A stretch of DNA of 64,000 nucleotides from Kappaphycus alvarezii (lineage: Eukaryota; Rhodophyta; Florideophyceae; Gigartinales; Solieriaceae), in NCBI GenBank assembly GCA_002205965.3, contig NADL03000748.1, forward strand, positions 2,356,001 to 2,420,000, read 5' to 3'. The translations under genes were made by a program, and so were the position numbers. The notes below the pieces were generated by a model that saw only the letters and a list, made by a program, of their open reading frames with translations, was not told the origin of the DNA and ran no database searches. This document shows positions 14,294-24,369 of this stretch, piece by piece; position 1 is the first letter of the stretch, and each line of letters opens with the position of its first letter.

Positions 14294-15094
14294 CTACGAC
14301 TTCGCGGTGCTGACGGCGGTTTTGAGTAATTCCGAAAAATCTGCGGGAGTTTGATGTGTTGAATGCTTTTCGGATAAGATTTTGCACCAGTCTTCACATT
14401 TGAATATGTCCCGGAGGCGTTTCACCACAAGTTGGGGAGCGGACATAAATGCGGGAAGATCACGGTGGAAGGATATTACATGGTCGATGCACATTGAGAC
14501 TGCTTCGTGATGCGTTCTATGTTTGGCGCGGAAGGAAGCGTAGGTGATAGAATTCCAGCGGTTCACTTTTCGCGCTTGAATGTTGTGTTCGAAGAGTAGT
14601 ATGTTGCTCAGCTCTGTCACGAATTCGTCCATGGTGGTGTTTTTCGTCTGTATCTTGGCGGCAGTCTGGCGGGCTTTGCCCTGATGAACAGAGAAAAGGA
14701 CAGTGACGCGGAACTCTTTAGGTATATCTGAGGCTTCCATTTGGTCGACGATAGGTTGCAATCGATGGAAGAAAGGATCATGCTCTTCACCTGTAACGCG
14801 ATTGGTTGGGCCGAAAATGGATGTGATCGAGTAGGTGCTCTTGGTCAGGTCCAGCTTGGGTTTTGTTTGCACGATGATCGGGCTTGATAGTTCATCTTGG
14901 TTAGTATACGGGTCTCTGGCACGGTGTTCGGAGTCTTCCGCTGAGAATGCATCCTCGCCAAGGAGATTGGCCTTGATGACTTGATCGATGGTGTAGGAGT
15001 GGCGGGACTTGGGGCATCCGGCAAACGCACGGAGAATTCGAAAAGGAGTGAGCTTCCAGAAGGGGTCGGGGTCCGGGATGGAGTAGGGGTCCAC
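14294..15094 (-). CDS. gag-like ORF of the small LTR element
   Basis: A 266-codon frame between the LTRs. After a proline-rich N-terminus, residues about 85-250 are helix-rich and charged with the layout of a Ty3/copia-type capsid region (FFHRLQPIVDQMEASDIP, then SVHQGKARQTAAKIQ, LSNILLFEHN). There is no zinc knuckle, protease or polymerase. The position between primer-binding site and polypurine tract supports gag; the assignment rests on context and general pattern, not on a specific motif. Such gag-only elements (TR-GAG) are known in plants and are thought to be moved by full-length relatives. Confidence 0.6.
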   Translation of the reverse strand: MDPYSIPDPDPFWKLTPFRILRAFAGCPKSRHSYTIDQVIKANLLGEDAFSAEDSEHRARDPYTNQDELSSPIIVQTKPKLDLTKSTYSITSIFGPTNRVTGEEHDPFFHRLQPIVDQMEASDIPKEFRVTVLFSVHQGKARQTAAKIQTKNTTMDEFVTELSNILLFEHNIQARKVNRWNSITYASFRAKHRTHHEAVSMCIDHVISFHRDLPAFMSAPQLVVKRLRDIFKCEDWCKILSEKHSTHQTPADFSELLKTAVSTAKS

Positions 15095-15617
15095 GAACCA
15101 TTGGAAGTGCTCAGAAACTTCTTCTTCGCTTTGGAATGTGCGGAAGTCTTCATTGAGGGCGTTGGCGAGCTAGTCGGGAATCCTTGTTGGCCTTGAGGTG
15201 GAGCTGAGTATGAATTATTTGACGTTAACGATATTGATCTCGTCCAGAAAAAAGGTTCAGGGGTCGGCTGAGGATAGTGCTTGGAGGCGTTTCAGGAATA
15301 CTGTGATCTTTTCGATAAGCAGAGCTTGAGCCGGGTATGGGACGCTTACTCTTGATTGGTTGAGTCCTCGGCGTCGCTCGGCATTGTAAGAAGAAGATTG
15401 GCTGATGTGTGTGGGTTGTTCTTGTGTATGATGGAGAGGGTATCGAGGCTTTGAAGGAAAGATATGGGGTTCGTTGGGGGAAGAATGTGGAAGGGTGGAG
15501 AGCTGTGTTTTTAGGCGGTTGGTTGGGGGTTGTGAAGCGAGGAGGCCTCAGCTTTCGACCCCATGTCCCGATCTTGGGACGGTTTGTTCACGCGGCGAGA
15601 GACTTGAGCTCGTTGAA

Positions 15618-15631
15618 CTTCGATGCTACCA
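15618..15631 (-). other. Primer-binding site of the gag-only element
   Basis: Read on the minus strand, TGGTAGCATCGAAG follows the 5' LTR with no spacer. TGG is the complement of the CCA end of a tRNA. The first 11 bases equal those of the primer site of the chromovirus at 52424-52438. Confidence 0.75.
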
Positions 15632-15710
15632 TGTAGAAAGCAGATTTACTGATTCAGGATGATCTTTTGACCGGGTGTGCCGTCGGTAACGCGGGGCAGC
15701 CGGTACTTAA

Positions 15711-15733
15711 GGCCCTTTCTACAATAGGACAAG
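15711..15733 (+). repeat. Harbinger left terminal inverted repeat
   Basis: GGCCCTTTCTACA, three mismatches, then GGACAAG; matches the right end 18069-18091 in reverse complement. Confidence 0.9.
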
Positions 15734-15899
15734 ACACGTCGGATTTTGTTCAAATCCTCATTATTCTGGGTATTTCCCTTTTTCTAGGACACCAGCATTC
15801 CTGTCCTCACTGTGTCCAAAAATTCGAGATATTGGGGTCGCTCCAAGAGGGGTACACGGTGTGGACAATCAGAGCGTCTCGGATAACCGTGGCGTCGAG

Positions 15900-17070
15900 T
15901 GAAAAACGCCGTCAACTATTGCTGTCTCTTGCTTTACTTGTTGCAACAACAGACGAAGGCAATGAAATCGAAGACATTTCATAGATTGCAGAAGAGAGCG
16001 CCCCCCCCATTTGTTCCTACCGCTGAGACTACCGATCAGGCATTCGTGGACGAGCGTGGCAGCGATCGAGGAACAACCCCAACTGGTTTTTTGACTATGC
16101 ACTTTCCAACAAATTACTTCTGTCGCCTTCATGGTCTGCAATATTAGAAATGTTTTTTCGTGTTGCGAATGAGATCCGTTCATCCATTGAACGCAACCCA
16201 GCTCAATTCCGCCAGGCCCTACCCGCAGAAGTTAAACCAGCTGCATTTTTTCTGTATGCAGGAGGATCCACGTGCGAGAAAACCGCACGTCAACTCGGCA
16301 TCGTACAAACACTGTTAGTTCGATCATCAGTGAAGTGTCAACCGCAATTACAACACAACACAATGGCCACATCGACTTTCCCGTGGAAGAAGAAAAGATT
16401 GCCGCAACGATGAAAGGATTTCAGGATATTGCTGGGCTACCATACTGTGTCGGGGCCGCGAAGGTACGCATATAAAATGGCTTTCTTGTCCGATGAACAA
16501 TTCTACCAATACCGTTGTTATGAGGGCTACCCGAGTATTGTGATATTCGCAGTGGTTAATGCCAGCCGCAAGTTCTTGTACGTGATGTTGGACGCCCAGG
16601 CGTGCTCTGAGACTCTACCATATACGACCGCAGTACTTGAAAGCGAATATTGACTCTGGAGAATGGTTGGGAGAGGCTATTCCTGATCTGCTCGTAAGAA
16701 ACATGCAAGTACGGCCTTATTTGATGGGAGACTGCGCATTCACTTTATCAGCGAATATGATGAAAACATTAAGCCAACGTGAGCAAGCTGCGAATCCAGT
16801 GCTCAAACATTGGGATGGTATTGCTAGTCAAACAAGGAAGCCAGTTGAGTGTGCTTTTTGCATACTTAAGCACAGATTTTTGGTGTTGAAAGAAGGACTC
16901 AGGTTGCACCATGAGGACGATATAGCAGTTTTTTGTATTGCGTGCATAATATTGCACAATATGGCACTTGGGGATGGATAGTTCGAAGACTTTGTCCTTC
17001 CTCAAGACAAGAAGGATGAAGAAGAAGAAACGATCACTTCTGAATCTAACGCAGGAAAACAGCAGCGGAG
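15900..17070 (+). pseudogene. PIF/Harbinger DDE transposase, broken frame
   Basis: Nuclease that would cut and move the element. The N-terminal helical part (about 16150-16320) has FRVANEIRSSIERNP and LYAGGSTCEKTARQLGIVQT, the usual DNA-binding helix-turn-helix. The DDE_Tnp_4-type core follows: LPYCVGA then EGTHIKW in another frame (about 16440-16480), PYLMGDCAF with the second aspartate (about 16720-16740), KPVECAFCILKHRF with the glutamate (about 16840-16880), and ILHNM near the C-terminus. At least two single-base shifts and an in-frame stop near 16979 interrupt it; beyond the stop the acidic tail FEDFVLPQDKKDEEEE stays readable to about 17070. The first catalytic position appears to be Glu in place of Asp. 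It faces the SANT gene tail to tail. Confidence 0.88.
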
Positions 17071-17111
17071 ACGCTTTGATTTATTATGTTCAGCAACCTT
17101 GGATCATCAGC

Positions 17112-18026
17112 TTAAAACTTGCGCACTAGCTCTTCTAGTACAGATCGTACCTTGGCTCTTTCGTCATTGCTTCGCTTCACTTCTTCCATCAACATCTGAT
17201 GCCTTTTTTCTTGTGCTTCGAAGTAGGTTTCGAGTAAAGATGTGTGGCTGTGTTTGGCTTTTTTTCGAGAACTTGACATTGGCGATCAGCTATTCGACTG
17301 ATTGTATCTGATGAACACAAGGCCGGAGGTGAGTGCCGCGCTTTGTCTTTTTCTAGTTCATGCATCAGATCGTAGTAATCAGGAGAATTAAAGAGATCTT
17401 CGTCATCTCATCGCGGCCAGACTGATGCACTTTTGCAATGAATGCTGAGTACTCTTGTTTGATTCTTGTGAATTTTTTCTGCCATCCTTTCGCAGTTCGT
17501 TTGATTCCGTGTTCGTGTTCTGAGAGAGAAATAGCTTCGGCAAACACTTCTTTGAGACTTTTCTTCTGTTGTTTGCGGTCACCGTACCCGGCTTTTTTCA
17601 TCATCTGAAACAAAATGCGGACAGTTTCATCGTCGTAGTTCTGCGTGTCCGACGTTTTCTCTTTTTCTTCTTTTGGAGAAGAATTACTGATCACAACTGC
17701 TCTAGAGTGAACCGATAAGGATGTTTGATTTGGAAATCGGCGGGGTAGTCTGTGGTAGCTGTGTGATTATGTTCTCGTGCGGATCGCCGGCAACATTTGG
17801 AAGATTTCTTGGGTGTTTTCTTGAGTAGGGCTTTTCATTTGCAATAAAGGATGGTGCCTGCGATATGTGGTGCTATATTCTTGAAATGCTGTTGTCGCTG
17901 ATATATATTGGGAGGTGGGGCAGATTGTATGGGTAGGTGTTTCGGTTTGCCGCGAAACGAGATTGGCTGGGTCACAGGCGTTTCTACACTGCCGCCAAAT
18001 TGTCCACCCAACCACAAAATGTCCAA
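17112..18026 (-). pseudogene. SANT/Myb-like DNA-binding protein of the Harbinger element, frame-shifted
   Basis: PIF/Harbinger elements carry a second gene for a Myb/SANT-like protein that brings the transposase to the ends and into the nucleus. Here the clearest frame is 17365-17694: an acidic lead-in, then ETVRILFQMMKKAGYG, KSLKEVFAEAISLSE and GWQKKFTRIKQEYSAFIAKV, a three-helix SANT/MADF-like layout. Downstream in another frame is a coiled coil (LLETYFEAQEKRHQMLMEE ... KVRSVLEELVRKF) ending in a stop at 17112-17114. Upstream to 18026 a Gln/Pro-rich N-terminal region is readable in further frames. At least two to three frame changes separate the parts. The gene is convergent with the transposase. 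Confidence 0.7.
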
Positions 18027-18068
18027 AGCCCAATTTAGCCAAAATCGTTGTCTACGTTATGTCTTTTC

Positions 18069-18091
18069 CTTGTCCAAGTGTAGAAAGGGCC
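18069..18091 (-). repeat. Harbinger right terminal inverted repeat
   Basis: CTTGTCC, three mismatches, TGTAGAAAGGGCC; pairs with 15711-15733. It is followed by TAA (18092-18094). Confidence 0.9.
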
Positions 18092-18137
18092 TAAGCAGTG
18101 TGGTGTTACAGTACTTACTGTAATGTCCTACACAAAT

Positions 18138-18856
18138 CATCCTCTCAGGAGTAAGATTTACAGTACAAATACGAGGAAATTTGGGGTGTTTTAATGCATG
18201 AAAAATATGATCAGCTGTTCCCTAAGGGATGTCGTGATGGTAAAGGCTTACAATATAAAGGGTTGGCGGGAAGTACAAATATGTATTTATTACAATCATT
18301 TAACCCTTTTCTTTTATTAAAATTACCCCTTTCTATCCTATCTCATCAACAACCCAACTCTTGAGCATGGTTCACAGGATGCGCTTAATAGTCTTACCAC
18401 GAAACTTCCTCCTGCGAGGACATCACGAGACTCCTGCGAGGACATCACGAGACAAATCGGCTATGCAGAAAGAATTACGGGTACTAATAGCTCGGAGCAA
18501 TAGAGTACAACAGTTTCGAATAACGAACCGATCATTGGTAATAATCTTCAGCCCCTTAACCAAGGACTGATTCTTTGCGCTATCAGAGCGTAATAAGAGA
18601 TAAATCTGAAACTGGAAGCAGCAGCTCATGCTATTGTGACTTGACAATTGAGTTGAATCTTGTCAGATATAGTTTACCTGCTTCATTTCGTGACATTCTT
18701 CGTAGCGACTGAAGTATCATAGTTTCGAGGCAGGCCGGGAAAATCATGGAAAGTCTATTCGGGAATGCATTTTGATGATTGCTCCCAACAGTGGGCGGAT
18801 GAGGGACCAGTCATGGAACCATTACTCAAGAAGACTCGTGAAGCAATACGAAATAT
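18138..18856. other. Intergenic stretch between transposon nest and subtilisin-like gene
   Basis: No gene seen. Holds a two-copy 22-bp tandem repeat (18409-18452) and the presumed 3' flank of the minus-strand subtilisin-like gene. Confidence 0.5.
18409..18452. repeat. 22-bp tandem repeat, two copies
   Basis: CTCCTGCGAGGACATCACGA plus two bases is present twice in a row without mismatch. Confidence 0.85.
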
Positions 18857-21491
18857 TCATGAATTAGAATCTCGTTGTCGAAATCCACCAAAGAAGCTCT
18901 CTTGGCTGGGAGCATCGGGCTCACTAGCTCGATCTTCTTTGGTTACGCTTATTGGCAAGTTGGAAGTAGCAGAACTGTCGCCTTGATCACCTGCCTTCCT
19001 AACTCCTGGCTGTTTCTTGGACAGGTCAGATCTGTTGACAAGGCTTAATTGACGCCCTACCATTGCAAATGCTTCACCACCGAGGCTCTGCATTCTCAAA
19101 GATTCATCCTCATCGAACCCATCGTTTTCTGAACGACCTGAGCTTTCCTTATCTTTTCCAGGGAGGATCCTTTGCTTAACACAAGATTATTCAATCCTCG
19201 GAAAGAGAGCGCAAGATCACCGCTGCTCATGGATTGGTTTTCTAGATTACCTCTTTCATCAGAGGAACTTGCTACCGAGCTTGACCTGGAGAGACTCGCC
19301 ATACCGGCAAATGCCTCACCTCCAAAAGACTCCATACGGACAACATCTTTGGCGACGGCAGCATCCGGACCGCCAATGAAACTTCCCATTCTGTTCATAC
19401 CCGTCTCTATCTTCTGTCCGTTTGCTCCAGATCCTGCCTTCATGCTAAAACTTCGCCTAAAACTCATAGCCCGGACAACGTTTCGAAATGATTTCGGAGC
19501 GGAAGAACCCCCATCATCATGTCGATTCCCAAAATCATCAAAGTGCACTGGTCCTTTCTCGAGATCAGCCGATCCCTCCATTGACTCGATCTCATCTATT
19601 TTTGAGATCTTCCTGTACAAAATCCACGACGCAGCGAGCAAGATTGCAAATAAGCATATTCCTCCAACAGCAGCTCCAGCAATTGCTCCTTTGCTCAAAG
19701 AAAAATACTCAGTTTCAGAAAAGGATGGAGCTCCCCAGAAAACAATTGGCGTTGAGTCGACAGCCCACGGATTTTCTCTGACTACAAAGCTGAACCCTAC
19801 TGATTTAACAGTATCTTCTTTTTCGGATTGAAGTGCTGACTCCAAAATTGCAAATGCTGAGCAGCGTTCCGTTCGGGAACCTCCATCCGAACCTCAATAT
19901 TCTCGAGATCTTCCATCTCTGGGTAGTCATCACCTGAAAGGCAGTCCACCACAACTTTGGATTCTGCAATGGATAGCAATTCCGCAAAAGTTCTTGCCAA
20001 AATTGTCATTTTCTCTGAGGTCGGGCTACATGAACGTAGATCTATGCCGAGAATTGTGAATAGAAAGACTTTTCCCTGCGAAGGGGACTGACCGCTGTAT
20101 CGCGGAACAGATCTGACAAAAGCGAATCTTGTTGTTTCATTCGATTTAGTATTGCCCACGATGTTCTTCGTACTTATGGACTCGACAACGTTATTCACGA
20201 CATCGCCTCTTATGCCATTGTTAAGATCCAACAAATTCGCAACAACGCCTACCATGTGAGCCGCTGCCTGCGCAGTACCACTCAGCACCCTTGCGGCGTA
20301 ATCTCTGTATGCCAGCTGCTAGTTATTAACCCTCCGGGTGCATACACATTTGTACAATTCCCGAAGTTTGAGAAGCTGCTGCGAGAATCGGAAATTTCCG
20401 TGGAGGCCACCGTCATGAACTCATTCAGAGAACCAGGGTAAAAGTCGCATGCATTGCTACCATCATTTCCAGCCGGACTATTACCGGTATACCCGTTCTT
20501 ATTAATCCTCTTATTGTGCTTCCTAGAGTAGAGGATTCCAATGAGGTCGAGCTGAACATCAAGGCGATGATAACGTTTCTTCTCGATTTTGCACGCACAT
20601 CAGCTATAATCCATCCCATGGAATCCACCAATACTGACGCCTTTGCTGTATTATCGCACCCAAAAGCCCGAACTGCTATGACTCGTGCTTTCTTCGCTAC
20701 ACCAAAACTCTTTCCAGCAATGATACCAGCACATGAGTCCCATGCCCAGTACAATCTGGGCTGAATCTTTGCGGATATTGACAAAATCAAATCCTTCCGT
20801 CACGCGGCCTTCAAACTCGTCATGGGAAGAACGGACGCCAGAATCAACAAGATAAACCCATACGTTTTCGCCCGCAGCGGGAACGGAATATTTTCCGTCG
20901 AGAGGAGGCAACCTTTGATCAATTTCGGTCAATTCCCCAGGGTAAAGGGGTTGGGGAAGGCTGACTTCCTTTCACGGTCAAATTGAAAAGAACCCACTTT
21001 CCGCGCCATTCCCCGTAACGATGATGTAGTATACCAAGAGCAATTCTTGTGGATAAGAACGCTTTGCTTTTCCCGGTTTTACAGGAAATGTCATTTCCAC
21101 TTTCAGATATGACGAATGCGTTTGTATTGTTAATCGGATTTCTATCAAGGAGTGCCAAGTATGTGTCGAAATCCGAACCAAGGCATGTGGAGAGCTCAAG
21201 GTCAACGACATCGTCCTGTATTTCAAGTTCGTAAAGGAATTGACCACCGACACCAATCTCGTCGCTAGTGACGTCAATCTTGAGAAAGTTTTGGAAAATC
21301 TGAGCAGGTGCCTCTGATGTATTTCCTTGCTGTGTAGAATTGAGGGATATTGGGACTGCAGATTGGGCTTGACCAATAGAGAATAGATGTACAGCATAGA
21401 TGTAGAAAACAATTGCAAGATAGACGTGTAGACGAAGGCCTACTACGCATAAGTGAGTTCTGTGAATAGAGGTGAGCTTTTCATTGGACAT
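18857..21491 (-). CDS. Membrane-anchored subtilisin-like protein (S8, proteinase K type) lacking the catalytic serine
   Basis: Reads from an ATG at 21491 (alternative 21551) to a stop at 18857 over several frames. In order: signal-anchor-like segment (VYLAIVFYIYAVHLFSIG), a PPC-like beta region (LELSTCLGSDFDTYLALLD, about 21100), then the S8 core. The Asp motif is VYLVDSGVRSSHDEF (Asp codon 20843-20845), the His motif reads GHGTH near 20742, and GNDGSNACDFYPGS carries the oxyanion Asn. At the serine motif the sequence is SGTAQAAAHMVG where families have SGTSMAAPHVAG; the Ser codon is GCG, Ala (20271-20273), and two neighbours also differ, so this is divergence and not one read error. After about 150 residues comes a transmembrane helix (GAAVGGICLFAILLAASWIL, about 19620-19690) and a Ser-rich cytoplasmic tail with repeats of RM-x-S-x-GGEAFA (about 19310 and 19070). 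About five or more single-base shifts interrupt it, several in homopolymers. Likely a surface pseudoprotease or binding protein. Confidence 0.85.
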
Positions 21492-21654
21492 GATGGGTTG
21501 AAGAGGAGCGCGACAAAGAACAACGGATCGAATGGAGATTGATTCTTTCATGGTAGATAAGGCATCTATGTTTCGGTTACGATATGTTGACAAGGACGTA
21601 AAATGCGCATGTTGAGGATATTCATATTGTAAGCCATGCAGGTGCATACGATGT

Positions 21655-22160
21655 GAGTGTAGTTAGTACCACAGTGGAATGCAAAATGTGTAGGGCTGCG
21701 AGAACAGGAAATTATGGTACTCCTGAAAAATGACGTACCGGGGCGAGGCCTAGCTAGGGATGAACGCTGCTAAAAAGTAAGAGCTGATTTGATTTTGTAT
21801 GCTCCAAGTTGCAAATTTAAACCATATTGATCAATGTTCGCGTGGCGTACAGGATGGATAGAAGTTTTTTCGAGCTGAGAAACCTCGGGGTGTGATTTAT
21901 GCCTCATCGCTATTTGCGGGATTGTGGAGCTCTATGGCAGGCGGGGCGAGGAAAAACTCACCCATGAGAACAGCAAAGTTCACAACGGTGATGTGTTCTG
22001 GCAGCATAGCGCAGGTTGTTGCGGCGGTGGTAATTAACAGAGAAAAGCTCAAGTAATTTGTGGACAGTGGACAAGTTTTTTGCCACCATTACCAAGTACC
22101 CTAATGTTTGATCTTACCGAACTGCTGCGGATTCTCGAACAATTGCGCCATGCACTACGG
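21655..22160. other. Upstream flank of the subtilisin-like gene
   Basis: No gene or clear promoter motif recognised in this 0.5-kb stretch. Confidence 0.4.
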
Positions 22161-22164
22161 ATGG

Positions 22165-22270
22165 TACTCTAGTACTACATATACAGTACTGTAAAGTACT
22201 GTAAAGTACTGTACAGTACTGTACAGTACAATGCTGTAGTGTTCAGCACATTACTGTAAGTACTGTAAGC
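22165..22270. repeat. GTACTGTA/TACAGTAC palindromic tandem tract
   Basis: Repeated GTAAAGTACT and GTACAGTACT units that are self-complementary and can fold back. Similar tracts lie at 34385-34555 and 61563-61653, and short pieces occur in both LTR families of the window. Confidence 0.85.
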
Positions 22271-22284
22271 AAAGCCTCTCACAC

Positions 22285-23635
22285 CGTACCCCCGATTGCA
22301 TTCAAAGGCAAGGGGCTGAATCTGGAAACCTTGGGCGCTTGTATCACGAGACGGGTCCAGGGAAGGGAGGACTAATTGCCTGGACAGCTCGTGTTCAACT
22401 TCTGAATCTTCCGGCGATATGCTTGGGAAGCGGCGCCGCTAGCGATCCGCAACGCACTTGCAGCGGCGGCCAACGTAAACGGCGATGTAATGACAACGTC
22501 ACATGCGATGGCTTTCTCACGGGGTCAGCGTGGGAAGCGGGACGATGTACAAACATGTCTCGGGGCCGAAGTTCGGAACCAGGGATGAGGTCAGGAACAT
22601 CGATCTGGGTGTCCAAACCAGCGGTGCGGAAGAGGTGATAGGCGAGGGCGTTACAAATGGAGTTATGCCGGTGTCGACGTCCAAACTCAGAGGGGCAGGT
22701 GTCAGCAGCGTGATTACCATACACATCCAGCGGTTGCTGGCAGTGGTCACAGTTCAGCGGCATCGCGTCTGTGTAGACTGGGAGACCGAGGTGGCGGCGT
22801 AACATTATGCTCCAATGGGCGGCAGAAACTTTTGTCGCGGCCGTTGGGTGCACTTGAAGGAAAGCAGCGGCACCACTGTGGCGAAAAGCGAGGCTTAGTA
22901 TCCGGCGACGGGTCCTGAAGCATGGTAATGTCTCGGGCATGGTACATCCCTCTAGAGATCGTCCTCCAGAACTCCTGGGCCCTGGTCTCATGATGTGCCC
23001 TATTTGGAAGTGTTTGGAGGTTGCCGGGCGTATCAGCAAGGGCAGTAGGTCGAAGGGGCCGAGGTCGGTGACGAAGGGATCCCTTGGAGGCGGCGTACGA
23101 ATTCACGGAGGGGCAAATTGGGTTGGTCGACAAAGAAGAACGTGCTGTCGCAGCGAGCGCGCTTTCGAAGGACGACTTCGGATCGCGCCGTAGAGTACGA
23201 CGCTGTGCGGAGGCGGGTGGGGGCTTAATCCATGAGGCTGGCGGCTACTGCTACGTGGAGGAAGGGTCAATCAAGCATCGGGAGACACGCTTGGGTCCAC
23301 GCTGAGTCCGTGAGAGCGACGTCATGAAGTGACTCATAGCCGGAGCGTTGCAGGGAGTCGAACTCAGCTGCAGGGTCAGAGGCGTGTTTTGGGTCGGCTA
23401 GTTTGAACGCGTGCGTGACGCGGCATGCCGATGCACAGAGTCGGTGCATATGGAAACGGCCCGGGGGTCCCGGATGTGCCCGAGAAGCTCAGGTGCGTCA
23501 ACACGCATCAACTTTGTCCCGGAGAAACGCCTTGGTGAATGTAGCGTTTCCAATCGGGGTGCCGAGAAGATCGAAGCCGTCACCAGCGCACTCGGAAAGA
23601 GGAAACTCAGTTACGAAAGCTGCTCTGTCCAAGGG
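22285..23635 (-). mobile_element. Non-LTR reverse transcriptase fragment: thumb to C-terminal CCHC-like region, minus strand
   Basis: Reading leftward, successive frames give the post-RT part of a LINE-like polymerase: FDLLGTPIGNATF and FLRDKVD (about 23600-23530), then GHIRDPRAV, CRVTHAFKLADPKHASD (about 23470-23380), then LGLPVYTDAMPLNCDHCQQP with LDVYGNHAADTCPSEFGRRH and RHNSICNAL (about 22780-22660), and PDLIPGSELRPRDMF (about 22580). The Cys/His motif followed by RHN and an R-P-x-D motif is typical of the C-terminal half of many eukaryotic non-LTR RT proteins. Homology ends near 22285, before the protein's own end, so the copy is 3'-truncated as well as lacking the RT core. Many frame changes; inactive. 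Confidence 0.75.
22330..22530 (+). repeat. Inverted repeat arm of the RT tail
   Basis: This stretch is the reverse complement of about 23660-23865 at high but imperfect identity; both encode the same RT tail part (VVITSPF...AAAKH) on opposite strands. Confidence 0.85.
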
Positions 23636-23639
23636 CATG

Positions 23640-24094
23640 ATGTGTGGCCACCCGCGTCCCCCGCTGACACCCGTGAGAAACCCATTGCATGTGACGTTGT
23701 AATTACATCGCCGTTTACGTCTACCGCTGCTGCAAGTGCGTTGCGGGTTGCTGGCGGCGCCGCTGCCAAACATATCGCCGGAGGATTCAGGAGTTGGAAC
23801 ACGAGCTGTCCAGGCGAATGGTCCCCCCTTCCCTGGACCCTTCTCGTGATACAAGCGACCTTAGTTCCTAGTTTTAGCCCCTTGCTTTTGACTCGCTTGG
23901 AGCTGCATGCCCTGATTCCGCTCGGTTCCTTGAACGTTTTATCGACCGAGCTGCGAAGAAATGTCACGTCTCTCCTACCAACATTCGCACCCGCATATAT
24001 CAAGGTCTGAGTTGCATCATATGGTCGTCGGCAGCAATGGCCATCATTTCGCGCGCTCCACTGCACGTGATCGATGTGGATCATCCGATTAGAT
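23640..24094 (+). mobile_element. Non-LTR reverse transcriptase 3' tail, plus strand
   Basis: The C-terminal end of the same RT family on the other strand: KPIACDVVITSPFTSTAAAS, then AGGAAAKH, then FLERFIDRAAKKCHV, RTRIYQGLSCIIWSSAMAI and a terminal HPIRS before the stop near 24094. The ending closely matches another tail copy within the chromovirus (50823-51199, ending HPVRS). At its left side it joins head-on to the minus-strand fragment near 23.64 kb, so the two cannot be one gene. Confidence 0.75.
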
Positions 24095-24369
24095 CTTAAT
24101 TTAGTAGGCGGTCAGGCAGTATACACTCGAAATGACAGCTGAGTAAACTACTGTTTGCTTGTTTGCCGTGACCTTGCCATCTGTCGGCTTGCAGGGCGCA
24201 TGGGCCAGCAATCTATCGCGCCATTAACTCTGCGTACTTTCCGTGTGCTAACGAGGCCACCGTTCATGCCGCGCGGACTCGCATCCGCGATCTGCACAAC
24301 AATGACACCGCCACGTCCTCATTCAAGTTGGCGCCTGAAACGCCGCCAACTCTATAAGCGTTCCGAATT

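Larger units (their letters stand above)
15711..18091. mobile_element. PIF/Harbinger DNA transposon, 2.38 kb, with TIRs and TAA duplication
   Basis: Ends are exact inverted copies of GGCCCTTTCTACA (15711-15723 and 18079-18091); after three unlike bases the match continues with GGACAAG, giving a 23-bp imperfect TIR. TAA flanks both ends (15708-15710, 18092-18094), matching the 3-bp TWA duplication typical of PIF/Harbinger. It carries the two genes of the family in convergent orientation: a DDE transposase on + and a SANT/Myb-like protein on -. Both reading frames carry breaks, so this copy is probably inactive, although some breaks could be sequence errors. Confidence 0.92.
13675..18132 (-). 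mobile_element. Small LTR retroelement carrying only a gag-like ORF (TR-GAG/TRIM type), with a Harbinger inserted in its 5' LTR
   Basis: An LTR element fossil in minus orientation. Two direct repeats of about 116 bp beginning TG/TA and ending CA lie at 13675-13790 and 15632-18132, the latter interrupted by a DNA transposon. The 5-bp target duplication CAAAT is at 13670-13674 and 18133-18137. A primer-binding site abuts the 5' LTR and a polypurine tract abuts the 3' LTR. Without the inserted transposon it is about 2.07 kb with one gag-like ORF and no visible pol, so it must be non-autonomous. The LTRs differ at roughly one base in ten, suggesting a moderately old insertion. It looks structurally whole but old. 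Confidence 0.85.
15632..18132 (-). repeat. 5' LTR of the gag-only element, split by a Harbinger insertion
   Basis: LTR sequence at 15632-15710 resumes at 18095-18132; 15711-18094 is the inserted transposon plus one copy of its TAA duplication. The uninterrupted copy at 13675-13790 confirms the joint. Confidence 0.85.

Noticed and set aside
19172-19831. 219-codon plus-strand open frame
   Set aside because: It is the antisense shadow of the subtilisin transmembrane/tail region, which has clear protein features on the minus strand.
22339-22638. Plus-strand frame beginning MYHETGPGKGG
   Set aside because: Opposite strand of the RT tail; it resembles 23498-23854 only because the DNA is an inverted repeat.
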